The position numbers and the translations under genes were made by a program. Source: DAOUAT01 sp964551735 (lineage in GTDB: Bacteria; Chloroflexota; Anaerolineae; CG2-30-64-16). From it: a stretch of DNA of 64,000 nt. The stretch lies in contig CAZKEF010000010.1 in NCBI GenBank assembly GCA_964551735.1, forward strand, positions 62,001-126,000, given 5' to 3'. This document shows positions 35,717 to 45,046 of this stretch, one piece after another. The notes under the pieces are model-generated. The model was not told where the DNA came from, searched no databases, and saw only the letters and a list, made by a program, of their open reading frames with translations. The stretch's first letter is position 1. Every line of letters begins with the position of its first letter.

Positions 35717-35826
35717 GAATCCGCTAAAGCTTTACCAGCGCACCTATCGCCGTTGGCTGATGTACGCCTGTCAGGTCTGAGGCTTTGATGCAGGCTGGTA
35801 ACGCCTGACCCCCACCGTAGTTTGTG

Positions 35827-35853
35827 AGGAGGGCGACCCCACGTCGCCCTCCT
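35827..35853 (+). terminator. Intra-operon hairpin after livK
   Basis: AGGAGGGCGAC pairs with GTCGCCCTCCT across CCCAC within the 209-nt livK-livH gap, followed by TGTGTCT. It would partially terminate or protect the 3' end of the binding-protein message, giving excess LivK. The rest of the gap shows no promoter. Confidence 0.6.
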
Positions 35854-35925
35854 TGTGTCTATGCAATCCTTGGCGTGTCTGGGTATCACCCTGGGCCCGC
35901 ATGCCCAAAAGCAAGGTAGTTGCCA

Positions 35926-37056
35926 ATGCAAAAATCATCCTTAGCCACGCAAACGACCTTATCCGTACGACGGCCGGGCGTGCGGCTGGCATGGATTGGT
36001 CAGGCGTTTCTGGCCCTTCTGGCTCTGGCCGTGGTCTACATCTTGGGCCGTGCCTTGATTGACAACCCGGTCTTGTTCCTGCAACAAGTGATTAACGGGT
36101 TGCAGCTGGGCTTTGTCTATGCCCTTATCGCTCTCGGTTACACCATGGTCTACGGCATCGTCAAGTTGATCAACTTCGCACACGGTGACGTTTTCATGGT
36201 CGGCGCGTTTATCAGTTATTACACCGTGGCGCGCTTCGGGCTGCACACCTGGCCCGCGGCGGTCTTCCCCGGCCTGCCGGCGGGGCTGGTGCTGGTGATC
36301 GGTTCGTTGAGTGTGATCCTGGTCTCCATGGTGGTATGCGCGATCCTGGCGGTCACCATCGAACGCGTGGCGTACAAGCCATTGCGCGACGCGCCTCGTA
36401 TCGCTGCGCTGATCACGGCCATCGGTGTCTCATTCTTCCTGGAATACTTCGGGGCCTTGAACTTCGTGTTTACACCCCGCTTTATCCCCTATCAGCGCAT
36501 GTTCGAAGTGACCACCTGGACCGTGAGCGCAAGTGGCATCCAGAAAATTCAGGCTGGTCAAACGATAGCTGAGAACAGCATCACCATCTCCAATATATTG
36601 ATCATCATCGTCATTGCGTCGATCCTGATGCAGGTTATGCTGCAATTCCTGGTGCGCCGGACGAAGATCGGTAAGGCGATGCGGGCCTCATCCTTCGATA
36701 AGCCCACTTCTCGCTTGATGGGCATCAACGTGGATGGGATTATCTCATTCACCTTTGCTATCGGCGCCGCGTTTGCGGGCCTGGCAGGCGTGCTGTTCGC
36801 TATTGCCTACCCGTCCATTCATACCCAGATGGGCATCTTGCCCGGCCTGAAGGCATTTGTCGCGGCGGTGCTTGGCGGCATCGGTAGCATCCCGGGCGCG
36901 TTCGTGGGCGCGTTGATTATGGGGCAGGCCGAGGCGTTGACGGCCGGTTACATCTCTACGCCTATGCGCGACGCAGTTGCCTTCACCATCCTGATCCTGG
37001 TGCTCCTGGTCCGCCCCACCGGCATCTTCGGCGAGCCGACTGGGGAAAAGGCGTAG
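35926..37056 (+). CDS. livH: Branched-chain amino acid ABC transporter permease LivH
   Basis: A 376-residue permease with eight or more helices and family motifs GLQLGFVYALIALGYTMVYG, NFAHGDVFMVGAF, and the C-terminal AAVLGGIGSIPGAFVGALIM. ATG 35926 follows AAGGTAG; a TTG six nt upstream is possible. It pairs with LivM to form the channel. Confidence 0.93.
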   Translation: MQKSSLATQTTLSVRRPGVRLAWIGQAFLALLALAVVYILGRALIDNPVLFLQQVINGLQLGFVYALIALGYTMVYGIVKLINFAHGDVFMVGAFISYYTVARFGLHTWPAAVFPGLPAGLVLVIGSLSVILVSMVVCAILAVTIERVAYKPLRDAPRIAALITAIGVSFFLEYFGALNFVFTPRFIPYQRMFEVTTWTVSASGIQKIQAGQTIAENSITISNILIIIVIASILMQVMLQFLVRRTKIGKAMRASSFDKPTSRLMGINVDGIISFTFAIGAAFAGLAGVLFAIAYPSIHTQMGILPGLKAFVAAVLGGIGSIPGAFVGALIMGQAEALTAGYISTPMRDAVAFTILILVLLVRPTGIFGEPTGEKA

Positions 37057-37071
37057 GCGGAGGGAGGACGC

Positions 37072-38430
37072 ATGAGTCTCGATATCGGCTTTCTCATCAC
37101 TTCTATTCTCAAGATCGTTGGTGTTCTAGCCTATCTGTACGGGCTCCTGTGGGTGTTGGGGCACAGTAAGCCTTGGGTCAAGATCGTTGGTGTGATTGTT
37201 GCGTTCGGCGTCATCCAGTTGGGGATCACACCCATCGGTGGCTTTCAACTTTTCAATAACTTTGATAGCGGTCTGTTATTCCAGGCGTGCACGATGTCTA
37301 TGGTGGCGATGGGTCTTAACCTGATCTATGGGTTTAACGGTCAGTTTAGCCTGGGGCAGTGGGGCTTTTATGGCATCGGCGCCTATGCCGGCGCGGATAT
37401 CACGTGGCGGTGGATCAACGGCGATGCGCGTGGCCTGCTGGTGGCGGGTATCGGTGTCATTTTGGGCGGCGTGATGATCTGGCTTGTCGGCAAGCTGGTG
37501 AATCGCTATAAAGGCATGCCGGTCCTCTCGCAGTTCACGCTGTATTTGATCGGTACTGTGCTTGCAGGCGCTGTGGCGGTGCTGATCGGCAACGCGTTAA
37601 ACCCGGCGATCGCGCTGCTCATTCGATCGGATGCAGGGCCTGGGCCGCTCTCTGGCTACATCCCAACCCAGATTGTGTTCTTCCTGGCAGTCGTCATCGC
37701 TGGTGTCTTCGCTGCGGAAGTTAGTTTCCTGTTCGGCCTGCCCGTGTTGACCCTGGGCTCCGACTACTTCGGTATCGCCAGCCTGGGCTTCTCCATCGTG
37801 GTCTACACCCTGATGGTCAACTCCGATACGATCCTGCCGTTCCCAGAGATGAAGGGCGGCCGCGGCATGATCGGCATCCCGAAGCTGACAACCTGGTTCT
37901 GGGCCTTTTTCTTCCTGCTGGTGGTGATCATCTTAATGCGTAATCTGATCTATTCCAGCACAGGGCGCGCCATCATGTCGGTGCGCGAGGATGAGACCGC
38001 AGCCAAGGCGATGGGCATCAACGTGGCGTATTACAAGCTGCTGGCGTTCGTGGTCGGTAGCTTCATGGCCGGGTTGGGCGGTGCGGTCTACGCACACTAT
38101 ATCGGCTTTCTCAGCCCCGGCCAGTTCACCTTCTTGATCGGGTTCAACCCGATGATTATTGTGGTGTTCGGCGGGCTGGGCAGTATGACGGGCACCTTGG
38201 CCGCGTCGTTCGGCTGGATCTTCTTCCTGGAAGGCTTGCTGCGCGTGCTTTTGGGCCAGCTTGGCACCGAGGCGCCTACCTGGCGGTTCGTGCTTTACCC
38301 GATCGCGCTCCTGCTGTTGATGCTCTTGCGTCCGCAAGGCCTGTTGGGCAACGTCGAGTGGGGCTTTTTGAAGAAGCCGGTATTCCAGCTTCGCAGCGCC
38401 GACGGTGCCGAAGCACAGGCTGTGAAATGA
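37072..38430 (+). CDS. livM: Branched-chain amino acid ABC transporter permease LivM
   Basis: A 452-residue permease, longer than typical LivM because of extra N-terminal and central helices. Motifs are ALGLNLIYGFNGQFSLGQWG-like (here SMVAMGLNLIYGFNGQFSLG), ETAAKAMGINVAYYKLLAF and VFGGLGSMTGTLAASFGW. GGAGG precedes the ATG, 15 nt after livH. Confidence 0.92.
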   Translation: MSLDIGFLITSILKIVGVLAYLYGLLWVLGHSKPWVKIVGVIVAFGVIQLGITPIGGFQLFNNFDSGLLFQACTMSMVAMGLNLIYGFNGQFSLGQWGFYGIGAYAGADITWRWINGDARGLLVAGIGVILGGVMIWLVGKLVNRYKGMPVLSQFTLYLIGTVLAGAVAVLIGNALNPAIALLIRSDAGPGPLSGYIPTQIVFFLAVVIAGVFAAEVSFLFGLPVLTLGSDYFGIASLGFSIVVYTLMVNSDTILPFPEMKGGRGMIGIPKLTTWFWAFFFLLVVIILMRNLIYSSTGRAIMSVREDETAAKAMGINVAYYKLLAFVVGSFMAGLGGAVYAHYIGFLSPGQFTFLIGFNPMIIVVFGGLGSMTGTLAASFGWIFFLEGLLRVLLGQLGTEAPTWRFVLYPIALLLLMLLRPQGLLGNVEWGFLKKPVFQLRSADGAEAQAVK

Positions 38431-38440
38431 GGAGGCGACG

Positions 38441-39274
38441 ATGATACCCAATATCCCAAACACAATCTCGCCTGATACTGCGCAGCCCGTGCTGGAGATC
38501 CGGGGCCTGGCGAAGGTTTTCGGCGGCTTGCGCGCAGTGAGCAACTTCGACCTGACGGTGCAGAAGGGCGCGCTGGACGGCCTGATCGGGCCCAACGGCG
38601 CAGGCAAGACCACGGTCTTCAACATGATCAGCGGCCTCTACGTGCCGACAGAGGGCAACATCTGCGTGGTTGGCGAGAGCATCGTCGGCTACGAGCCCCA
38701 TGAGATCACCAACATGGGGATCGGCCGCACCTTCCAGAACATCCGCCTGTTCCCCAACCTGACCGTGCTGGACAATGTGCGTATCGCTTATCATCCGCAC
38801 GCGGGCTACAGCATGGCCGACGGCTTGCGGCGCAACGGCAGGTTCGCCGCCAAAGAGCATGAACTGACGGAGCGGGCGCAGGACTTCCTGGCCATCTTCG
38901 GCCTGGAGCGTTATCAAAACGAGCTGGCAAAGAACCTGCCTTACGGCGAGCAGCGCCGGGTGGAGATCGCCCGCGCGCTGGCCAGCGACCCGAAGTTGTT
39001 GCTGTTGGACGAACCCGCGGCCGGTATGAACCCCGCCGAGATCGGCCGGCTGATGGAGTACATCCATTTCATCCGTGACCGTTTCAAGCTCACCATTCTG
39101 CTCATCGAGCACCAGATGCGGTTGGTGATGAATATCTGCGAGCGGTTAACTGTCATGGACTTCGGCCAGGTGATCGCGCGCGGCACCCCCAGGGAAGTGC
39201 AAGACAACCCGCAAGTGATCGAGGCGTACCTGGGCCGCGGCGCGATCGCCAAGGCCGGCGTGCGGCAGGACTGA
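38441..39274 (+). CDS. livG: Branched-chain amino acid ABC transporter ATPase LivG
   Basis: A 277-residue ATPase: Walker A GPNGAGKT, signature LPYGEQRRVEIARAL, Walker B LLLLDEPAAGMNP, and the LivG-specific NMGIGRTFQNIRLFPNLTVL. It energises LivHM together with LivF. It starts 10 nt after livM with GGAGG upstream. Confidence 0.95.
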   Translation: MIPNIPNTISPDTAQPVLEIRGLAKVFGGLRAVSNFDLTVQKGALDGLIGPNGAGKTTVFNMISGLYVPTEGNICVVGESIVGYEPHEITNMGIGRTFQNIRLFPNLTVLDNVRIAYHPHAGYSMADGLRRNGRFAAKEHELTERAQDFLAIFGLERYQNELAKNLPYGEQRRVEIARALASDPKLLLLDEPAAGMNPAEIGRLMEYIHFIRDRFKLTILLIEHQMRLVMNICERLTVMDFGQVIARGTPREVQDNPQVIEAYLGRGAIAKAGVRQD

Positions 39275-39283
39275 GGGACGACC

Positions 39284-39994
<711 letters not shown>

Positions 39995-40096
39995 TTCGAT
40001 AGTGCAATAGAATAGTGCGATAGTGCGGTCGGCTTGATCAGTCTATCAATCTATCGTTCTACCGACATCCATCCCACATCTCAAGGAGGAAAGGTC

Positions 40097-41809
40097 ATGT
40101 TTCGGAATAGATCAGCCTTTGCGGTGCTCGCGTTCGTGATGATCGCGGCCGTCCTGCTGGGTGCGTGCGCGCAGCCAGCGCCGACCCCGGCGCCACAGGC
40201 CCCTGCGGCCCAGGCGCCAGCTCAGACCCAACCGACCGAAGCGCCCCAACCGACTGAGGCGCCTAAGCCCAGCATCCTGGTCTACGGCCAGGGCGGCGAC
40301 GCCGTGATGCTCGACCCCGCTAACGTGACCGACGGCTTCTCTTTGAAGATCACGCGCCAGATTTACGACACCCTGGTCGAGTTCAAGGATGACACCTTCG
40401 AGCTCATCCCGGCGTTGGCGACTGAATGGGTTAACTCGGCCGATGGCAAGGAGTGGACCTTCAAGCTGCGCCAGGGTGTGAAATTCCATGACGGCACGCC
40501 GTGGAACGCGGATGCGGCCAAGTTCAATTTCGACCGCTGGATGTATACCAAGAATGAATACCACATCGGCGCCTTCGAATATTGGAAGAGCATGTGGGGC
40601 GGTTACAAGGATCAGGAAGTCAAGGATGCTAACGGCAACGTGACGGGGACGGAGGACAAGAGCACCATCACCGATGTCACCATCGTGGACGAGTACACCA
40701 TCAAGCTCACCCTGACCCAACCGGTGGCGCCTTTCTTGTTGAACATCTCCATGCCCGCCTTTGCGTTCGCCAGCCCCGAGGCGATCAAGAAAGCTGGTGA
40801 CGCCTACGGTACGCCGGCCGGCGGCGCAGTGGGCACCGGCCCCTTTGTGTACAAGGACTGGGTCAAGGATGATCGCGTCACCCTGACGGCCAACGCGGAT
40901 TACTTCATGGGCAAGCCGGGCGTGGACCAAGTGGTGGTGCGGGCGATCAAGGATAACTCCGCCCGCCTGGCCGCCCTCAAGGCCGGCGAGATCATGGTGG
41001 CCGACAACTTGGGGCCGGATGATATGGCGCCCATTCGGGCCGACTCGAACCTGGCGGTGGTGATGCGGCCAGCGTTCAACATCGCCTACCTGGCCTTCAA
41101 CAACGAGACACCGCCGTTCGACAATGTCAAGGTGCGCCAGGCCTTCGCCCATGCCATCAACAAGCAGGCCATCGTGGATGGTCTCTACGGTGGCACCGCG
41201 ATCGTGGCTAACCAGTTCATGCCGCCATCCATCGCCCTGGGATACCACACCGAACTCGAGGAAGCTTATCCCTACGATACAGCCAAGGCCAAGCAGCTTT
41301 TGGCTGAGGCGGGCTTCCCCGACGGCCTGGAGACCGATCTGTGGTATATGCCGGTTTCTCGCCCATACTACCCCACGCCCCAGAAGGTGGCCGAGGCCTT
41401 CGCCACAGACCTGGCCGAAGCGGGCATCACCGCGAACTTGAAGACCCAGGACTGGAGCGCCTACCTGGCCGACCGCGGCCTGGGCAAGCTGCCGGTCTAC
41501 ATGTTGGGCTGGACGGGCGACAACGGCGACCCGGACAACTTCCTGTACGTGTTCTTCGGCAAGAAGACGCCGGGCTACGGCAACTACGGCAACACCGAGG
41601 TACACAAGATCCTGGCCGACGCGCAGGCGAACACGGATCCAGCCGTGCGCGAGAAGCTCTACAAGCAGGCGGCTGAACTGATCCAGGCCGACAGCCCCTT
41701 CGTCCCGATTGCCCATGCGAACCCGCCGTTGGGCGCCAGCGTGCGCGTCGGTAACTTCAAGCCGCACCCGACCGGTGGCGAGTCATGGTTCAAGGTCACC
41801 GTGAAGTAG
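40097..41809 (+). CDS. dppA: Dipeptide-type ABC transporter substrate-binding lipoprotein (SBP_bac_5)
   Basis: A 570-residue lipoprotein with lipobox LLGAC, a Pro/Thr/Ala/Gln linker of about 40 residues, then a conventional SBP_bac_5 domain. Motif order is GGDAVMLDPANVTDGF (about 64), VKFHDGTPW (about 128), GTGPFVYKDW (about 246), PPFDNVKVRQAFAHAI (about 339) and PFVPIAHANPP near the end. It binds oligopeptides or similar solutes. This normal order is the reference for the permuted protein at 45047. AAGGAGGAAA lies upstream of the ATG. Confidence 0.92.
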   Translation: MFRNRSAFAVLAFVMIAAVLLGACAQPAPTPAPQAPAAQAPAQTQPTEAPQPTEAPKPSILVYGQGGDAVMLDPANVTDGFSLKITRQIYDTLVEFKDDTFELIPALATEWVNSADGKEWTFKLRQGVKFHDGTPWNADAAKFNFDRWMYTKNEYHIGAFEYWKSMWGGYKDQEVKDANGNVTGTEDKSTITDVTIVDEYTIKLTLTQPVAPFLLNISMPAFAFASPEAIKKAGDAYGTPAGGAVGTGPFVYKDWVKDDRVTLTANADYFMGKPGVDQVVVRAIKDNSARLAALKAGEIMVADNLGPDDMAPIRADSNLAVVMRPAFNIAYLAFNNETPPFDNVKVRQAFAHAINKQAIVDGLYGGTAIVANQFMPPSIALGYHTELEEAYPYDTAKAKQLLAEAGFPDGLETDLWYMPVSRPYYPTPQKVAEAFATDLAEAGITANLKTQDWSAYLADRGLGKLPVYMLGWTGDNGDPDNFLYVFFGKKTPGYGNYGNTEVHKILADAQANTDPAVREKLYKQAAELIQADSPFVPIAHANPPLGASVRVGNFKPHPTGGESWFKVTVK

Positions 41810-41891
41810 GACGTGCTGGGTGAAGCGTGCTGCGACTGCCGGAAAGGCTTCACCATCAACGCATGACGCAGCACGTGATGGTTACACTTTT

Positions 41892-41930
41892 GGGGGCGAG
41901 GCGCTCGTTTCGTATGGACACCTCGCCCCC
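41892..41930 (+). terminator. Intra-operon hairpin after dppA
   Basis: GGGGGCGAGG pairs with CCTCGCCCCC across a 19-nt loop, in the 141-nt dppA-dppB gap. A weaker ACGTGCT/AGCACGT pairing lies just before it. No T-run follows, so partial termination or mRNA protection is more likely than full termination. Confidence 0.5.
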
Positions 41931-41950
41931 TGTTATGAGATGAGCAGCCC

Positions 41951-43036
41951 ATGATCCGTTACGCTATCCGTCGCTTGCTCTCGCTCATCCCGGTGCTCCT
42001 GGGCATCTCGGTCCTGGTGTTCCTGTTCCTGCGCCTGATCCCCGGCGACCCCGCGTTGGCGATGCTGGGTGAGCGGGCGACCCCTGAAAGCGTCGCGCGC
42101 ATCCGCACCGAGATGGGCCTGGATCGGCCGCTGTTCTTCGATCTCCAGCCGTTGCAGCAGGCCGGCTATAACCCGGTGGCTGCGGCGCGTGCTGGCTGGC
42201 AACCCTTGGATAGCCAATACTTCCGCTTCCTGGGGCGCATCCTGCGCGGAGACCTGGGCACCTCAGTCCACAGCCGCCAACCGGTCATGCAGGAGGTGCG
42301 CCAGCGTCTGCCGGCCACAATGGAGCTGGCCCTCGGCGCGATCCTGGTGGCCGTGCTGATCGGCATCCCGGCCGGCATCATCGCGGCCACGCGTTACAAC
42401 TCCATCTTCGATTACGCCAGCATGCTGGTCGCGCTGATCGGCGTATCCATGCCGGTGTTCTGGCTTGGCCTGATGCTGGTCTGGTTCTTTGGTGTACAAC
42501 GCGACTGGCTGCCGGTGGGGGGGCGGCTGGACGCGATCATGGCGTTCGACCTGGAGGCCAAGACCCGCTTCATGCTGCTGGATACGCTGGCCACCGGGAA
42601 CCTGACCCTGGTCTGGGATGCCCTCAAGCATCTCATTTTGCCCTCGGTCGCGTTGGGGACGATCCCCATGGCGATCATCGCCCGCATGACGCGCGCCAGC
42701 ATGCTCGAAGTGATGAGCCAGGACTATATCCGCACCGCCAAGGCCAAAGGGTTGCGGGAGCAGGCCGTGATCGTCCGCCACGCGCTGAAGAACGCCTTCC
42801 TGCCCGTCATCACGGTGATCGGCTTGCAGGTGGGCGTCCTGCTGGGCGGTGCAGTGCTCACGGAGACCATCTTCAGTTGGCCAGGCATGGGGCGTTGGAT
42901 TTACGATGCCATCATCGCGCGCGATTACCCCATCGTTCAGGGCGCGATCCTGGTGCTGGCGATGATCTTTGTGGTGGTCAACCTGCTAGTCGATCTTTCG
43001 TATGCCTTCCTCGACCCGCGGATCCGGTACGACTAG
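41951..43036 (+). CDS. dppB: Dipeptide-type ABC transporter permease DppB
   Basis: A 361-residue permease with the DppB N-terminus (RYAIRRLLSLIPVLLGISVL), IPGDPA, and the EAA loop EVMSQDYIRTAKAKGLREQA. Six helices are expected. It pairs with the DppC encoded 9 nt downstream. Confidence 0.95.
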   Translation: MIRYAIRRLLSLIPVLLGISVLVFLFLRLIPGDPALAMLGERATPESVARIRTEMGLDRPLFFDLQPLQQAGYNPVAAARAGWQPLDSQYFRFLGRILRGDLGTSVHSRQPVMQEVRQRLPATMELALGAILVAVLIGIPAGIIAATRYNSIFDYASMLVALIGVSMPVFWLGLMLVWFFGVQRDWLPVGGRLDAIMAFDLEAKTRFMLLDTLATGNLTLVWDALKHLILPSVALGTIPMAIIARMTRASMLEVMSQDYIRTAKAKGLREQAVIVRHALKNAFLPVITVIGLQVGVLLGGAVLTETIFSWPGMGRWIYDAIIARDYPIVQGAILVLAMIFVVVNLLVDLSYAFLDPRIRYD

Positions 43037-43044
43037 AGCAGCCT

Positions 43045-43950
43045 ATGAGCACATCCATTAATGCCTCACCGGACACTATTCTCGATATGAAGGGCCGCAA
43101 GGAATCGAGCCTGGCCAAAGATGCATGGCGGCGGTTCACGCAGAATGGCGCAGCGCGCGCCGGCATGATCATCGTCTTGATCTTCACGCTGACTGCGCTG
43201 CTGGCACCCATCGTCGCGCCGTACAATCCGCGCACCGACAGGAACTTGACCAACCGCCTCAAGCCGCCTTCGCTCACGCATCCCTTCGGCACCGATGATC
43301 TGGGCCGTGACATCTTTACGCGGGTCGTGCATGGCTCTCAGATCTCCTTGCGCGTCGGTCTGGTGGCCGTGGGCATCGCGATGGTCATCGGCACTTTTTT
43401 GGGGATGATCGCCGCCTACGTGGGCAAGGGCATAGACAGCGTGATCATGCGGTTGATGGACATCATGCTGGCGTTTCCCTCCACTCTGCTGGCGATTGCT
43501 ATCGTCGCGCTGCGCGGGCCGGGCATCTTCAACACCATGTTGGCGGTGGGCATCGTCCGCATCCCGGTCTACGCGCGCATCGCGCGTTCCAGCGTGTTAT
43601 CTATCAAGTCGCGGGATTACGTCGAGGCTGCGCGTTCGGTCGGGGTGGGCGGGCCGCGTATCCTGGGCCTCCACATTTTGCCCAACAGCCTTTCCCCGAT
43701 CATCGTCCAGGCCACCCTCGGCATCGCCACCGCGCTGCTGGACGCGGCCGCGCTGGGCTTCCTGGGCCTGGGTGCGCAACCCCCTGCCCCCGAATGGGGC
43801 GCCATGTTGTCGCAGGGTTACCAGCAGTTGTTCAACAACGCGCCCTGGGTGGTCTTCTTTCCGGGCGTAGCCATCATGCTTACCGTTCTGGGCTTCAATC
43901 TGTTGGGTGATGGCCTGCGCGATGCGCTGGATCCCCGGATGAAGAAGTAA
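43045..43950 (+). CDS. dppC: Dipeptide-type ABC transporter permease DppC
   Basis: A 301-residue permease with HPFGTDDLGRDIFTRVVHG, the EAA loop SRDYVEAARSVGVGGPRIL, and GFLGLGAQPPAPEWGAM, all typical of DppC. ATG 43045 begins MSTSINAS. No DppD or DppF ATPase gene accompanies this set in the window. Confidence 0.95.
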   Translation: MSTSINASPDTILDMKGRKESSLAKDAWRRFTQNGAARAGMIIVLIFTLTALLAPIVAPYNPRTDRNLTNRLKPPSLTHPFGTDDLGRDIFTRVVHGSQISLRVGLVAVGIAMVIGTFLGMIAAYVGKGIDSVIMRLMDIMLAFPSTLLAIAIVALRGPGIFNTMLAVGIVRIPVYARIARSSVLSIKSRDYVEAARSVGVGGPRILGLHILPNSLSPIIVQATLGIATALLDAAALGFLGLGAQPPAPEWGAMLSQGYQQLFNNAPWVVFFPGVAIMLTVLGFNLLGDGLRDALDPRMKK

Positions 43951-44844
43951 GTGGAGCTCATTTCCCTTACCCCCTCTGCCTATCACCTCCGCGGCGGCAG
44001 CAATGCCGGGCTGATCATCCAGGATGGTCGCGCCGTGCTGGTGGACACCGGCCTGGATCGTGATACCGCCAAGAAGATCCTGCGCCACATTGGGAGCTTG
44101 AAGGTCCAGTTAGCCGCAGTGATCATCACCCACGCGCATGCCGATCACTTCGGCGGCGCAGCACTGATCCGGGCGCGGGTGGGCGTGCCGGTCTACGCGC
44201 CCGCTTGGGAAGCGGATGTGGTGGCCAATCCGCTTTGGGAGCCGGTGTATCTGTTCTCCGGCGCGCTGCCTCCGGCCGAGCTGCGCCAGAAGTTCACCCT
44301 GGCCGAGGCATGTCCGGTGGATGCGGCATTGGGGGTTGGGGATCAGGTGCTGGGTGATGTGCCGTGTACGGTCACCCCCGCGCCGGGGCATTCACCCAAT
44401 CAGGTGATGATCGCAGGCGGCGGGGTTTGCTTTGTGGCGGATGCCGTTTTCGCGCCCGATGTGTTGCACAAACATGGCATCCCGTTCTACGTGGACGTGG
44501 ATCCGGCCCTTACCAGCCTGGCAAATCTGGCCGCGCTGGATGGCCAGTATGCCCGGTTCGTGCCCGGACACGGCCCTGCGGTGGCGCAGATCGCGCCATG
44601 GTGCGTTGAGAACGCGGCTCGCCTGGTCGAAATCCGCGAAACCGTCGCGGCCGCACTGGCGGACGGTGATGACCTGGGTAATATCGTCCGCCGGACAGCG
44701 GACCGTCTCGCCCTGACCATCCCCACCCCGGCCATTTATTGGTTGACGCAGACGACTGTCAGTGCCTGCCTGGTTTCACTGCAGCGGGCCGGCCGCGCGG
44801 TTGTCACCACGGCTTGTAACCGTCTTTTGTGGCAGGCCGCCTGA
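43951..44844 (+). CDS. MBL-fold metallohydrolase
   Basis: A 297-residue metallo-beta-lactamase-fold protein with the metal motif THAHADHFGG, later ligands at APGHSPNQ, VADAVF and FVPGHGP, and a helical C-terminal part resembling glyoxalase II/LACTB2-type hydrolases. The reaction is unknown. The GTG start directly abuts the dppC stop, so it is co-transcribed and could process an imported substrate. Confidence 0.8.
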   Translation: MELISLTPSAYHLRGGSNAGLIIQDGRAVLVDTGLDRDTAKKILRHIGSLKVQLAAVIITHAHADHFGGAALIRARVGVPVYAPAWEADVVANPLWEPVYLFSGALPPAELRQKFTLAEACPVDAALGVGDQVLGDVPCTVTPAPGHSPNQVMIAGGGVCFVADAVFAPDVLHKHGIPFYVDVDPALTSLANLAALDGQYARFVPGHGPAVAQIAPWCVENAARLVEIRETVAAALADGDDLGNIVRRTADRLALTIPTPAIYWLTQTTVSACLVSLQRAGRAVVTTACNRLLWQAA

Positions 44845-44856
44845 ATCGCAGCCTGT

Positions 44857-45046
44857 TTGACTTTCTCCCCCAACACGCTATAATAGCGACTTGCCTTATA
44901 TGACTTCCTCGTGCGTCCGCACAGCGCAGTGTTTGACGTATGGAACGACTTAGTGCGCAAATAAGGAGGTGCGGCCCCCAAGACAACCGATGGTCTGTTT
45001 GCCTTTAGCATCCTATCGAGTTCTCACAAACGGAGGAGAGTCCAAG
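44857..45046 (+). promoter_or_regulatory. Promoter and leader of the hybrid transporter operon
   Basis: TTGACT (44857-44862) and TATAAT (44879-44884) are spaced by 16 nt. A leader of about 155 nt precedes the ATG. It contains GCGCA/TGCGC pairing around 44934-44959 and, at 44961-44971, ATAAGGAGGTG followed by a C-run and CCCAAGA. The liv leader has the same TAAGGAGGTG...CCCAAGA arrangement. The true gene ribosome site is GGAGGAGAG just before the ATG. Confidence 0.7.

Noticed and set aside
40112..41767. Long minus-strand frame opposite dppA
   Set aside because: Antisense of a clear SBP_bac_5 gene with no recognisable domain.
44969..45046. Alternative GTG start for the composite lipoprotein
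   Set aside because: It would place 26 residues before a well-formed lipoprotein signal. ATG 45047 has its own GGAGGAG site.
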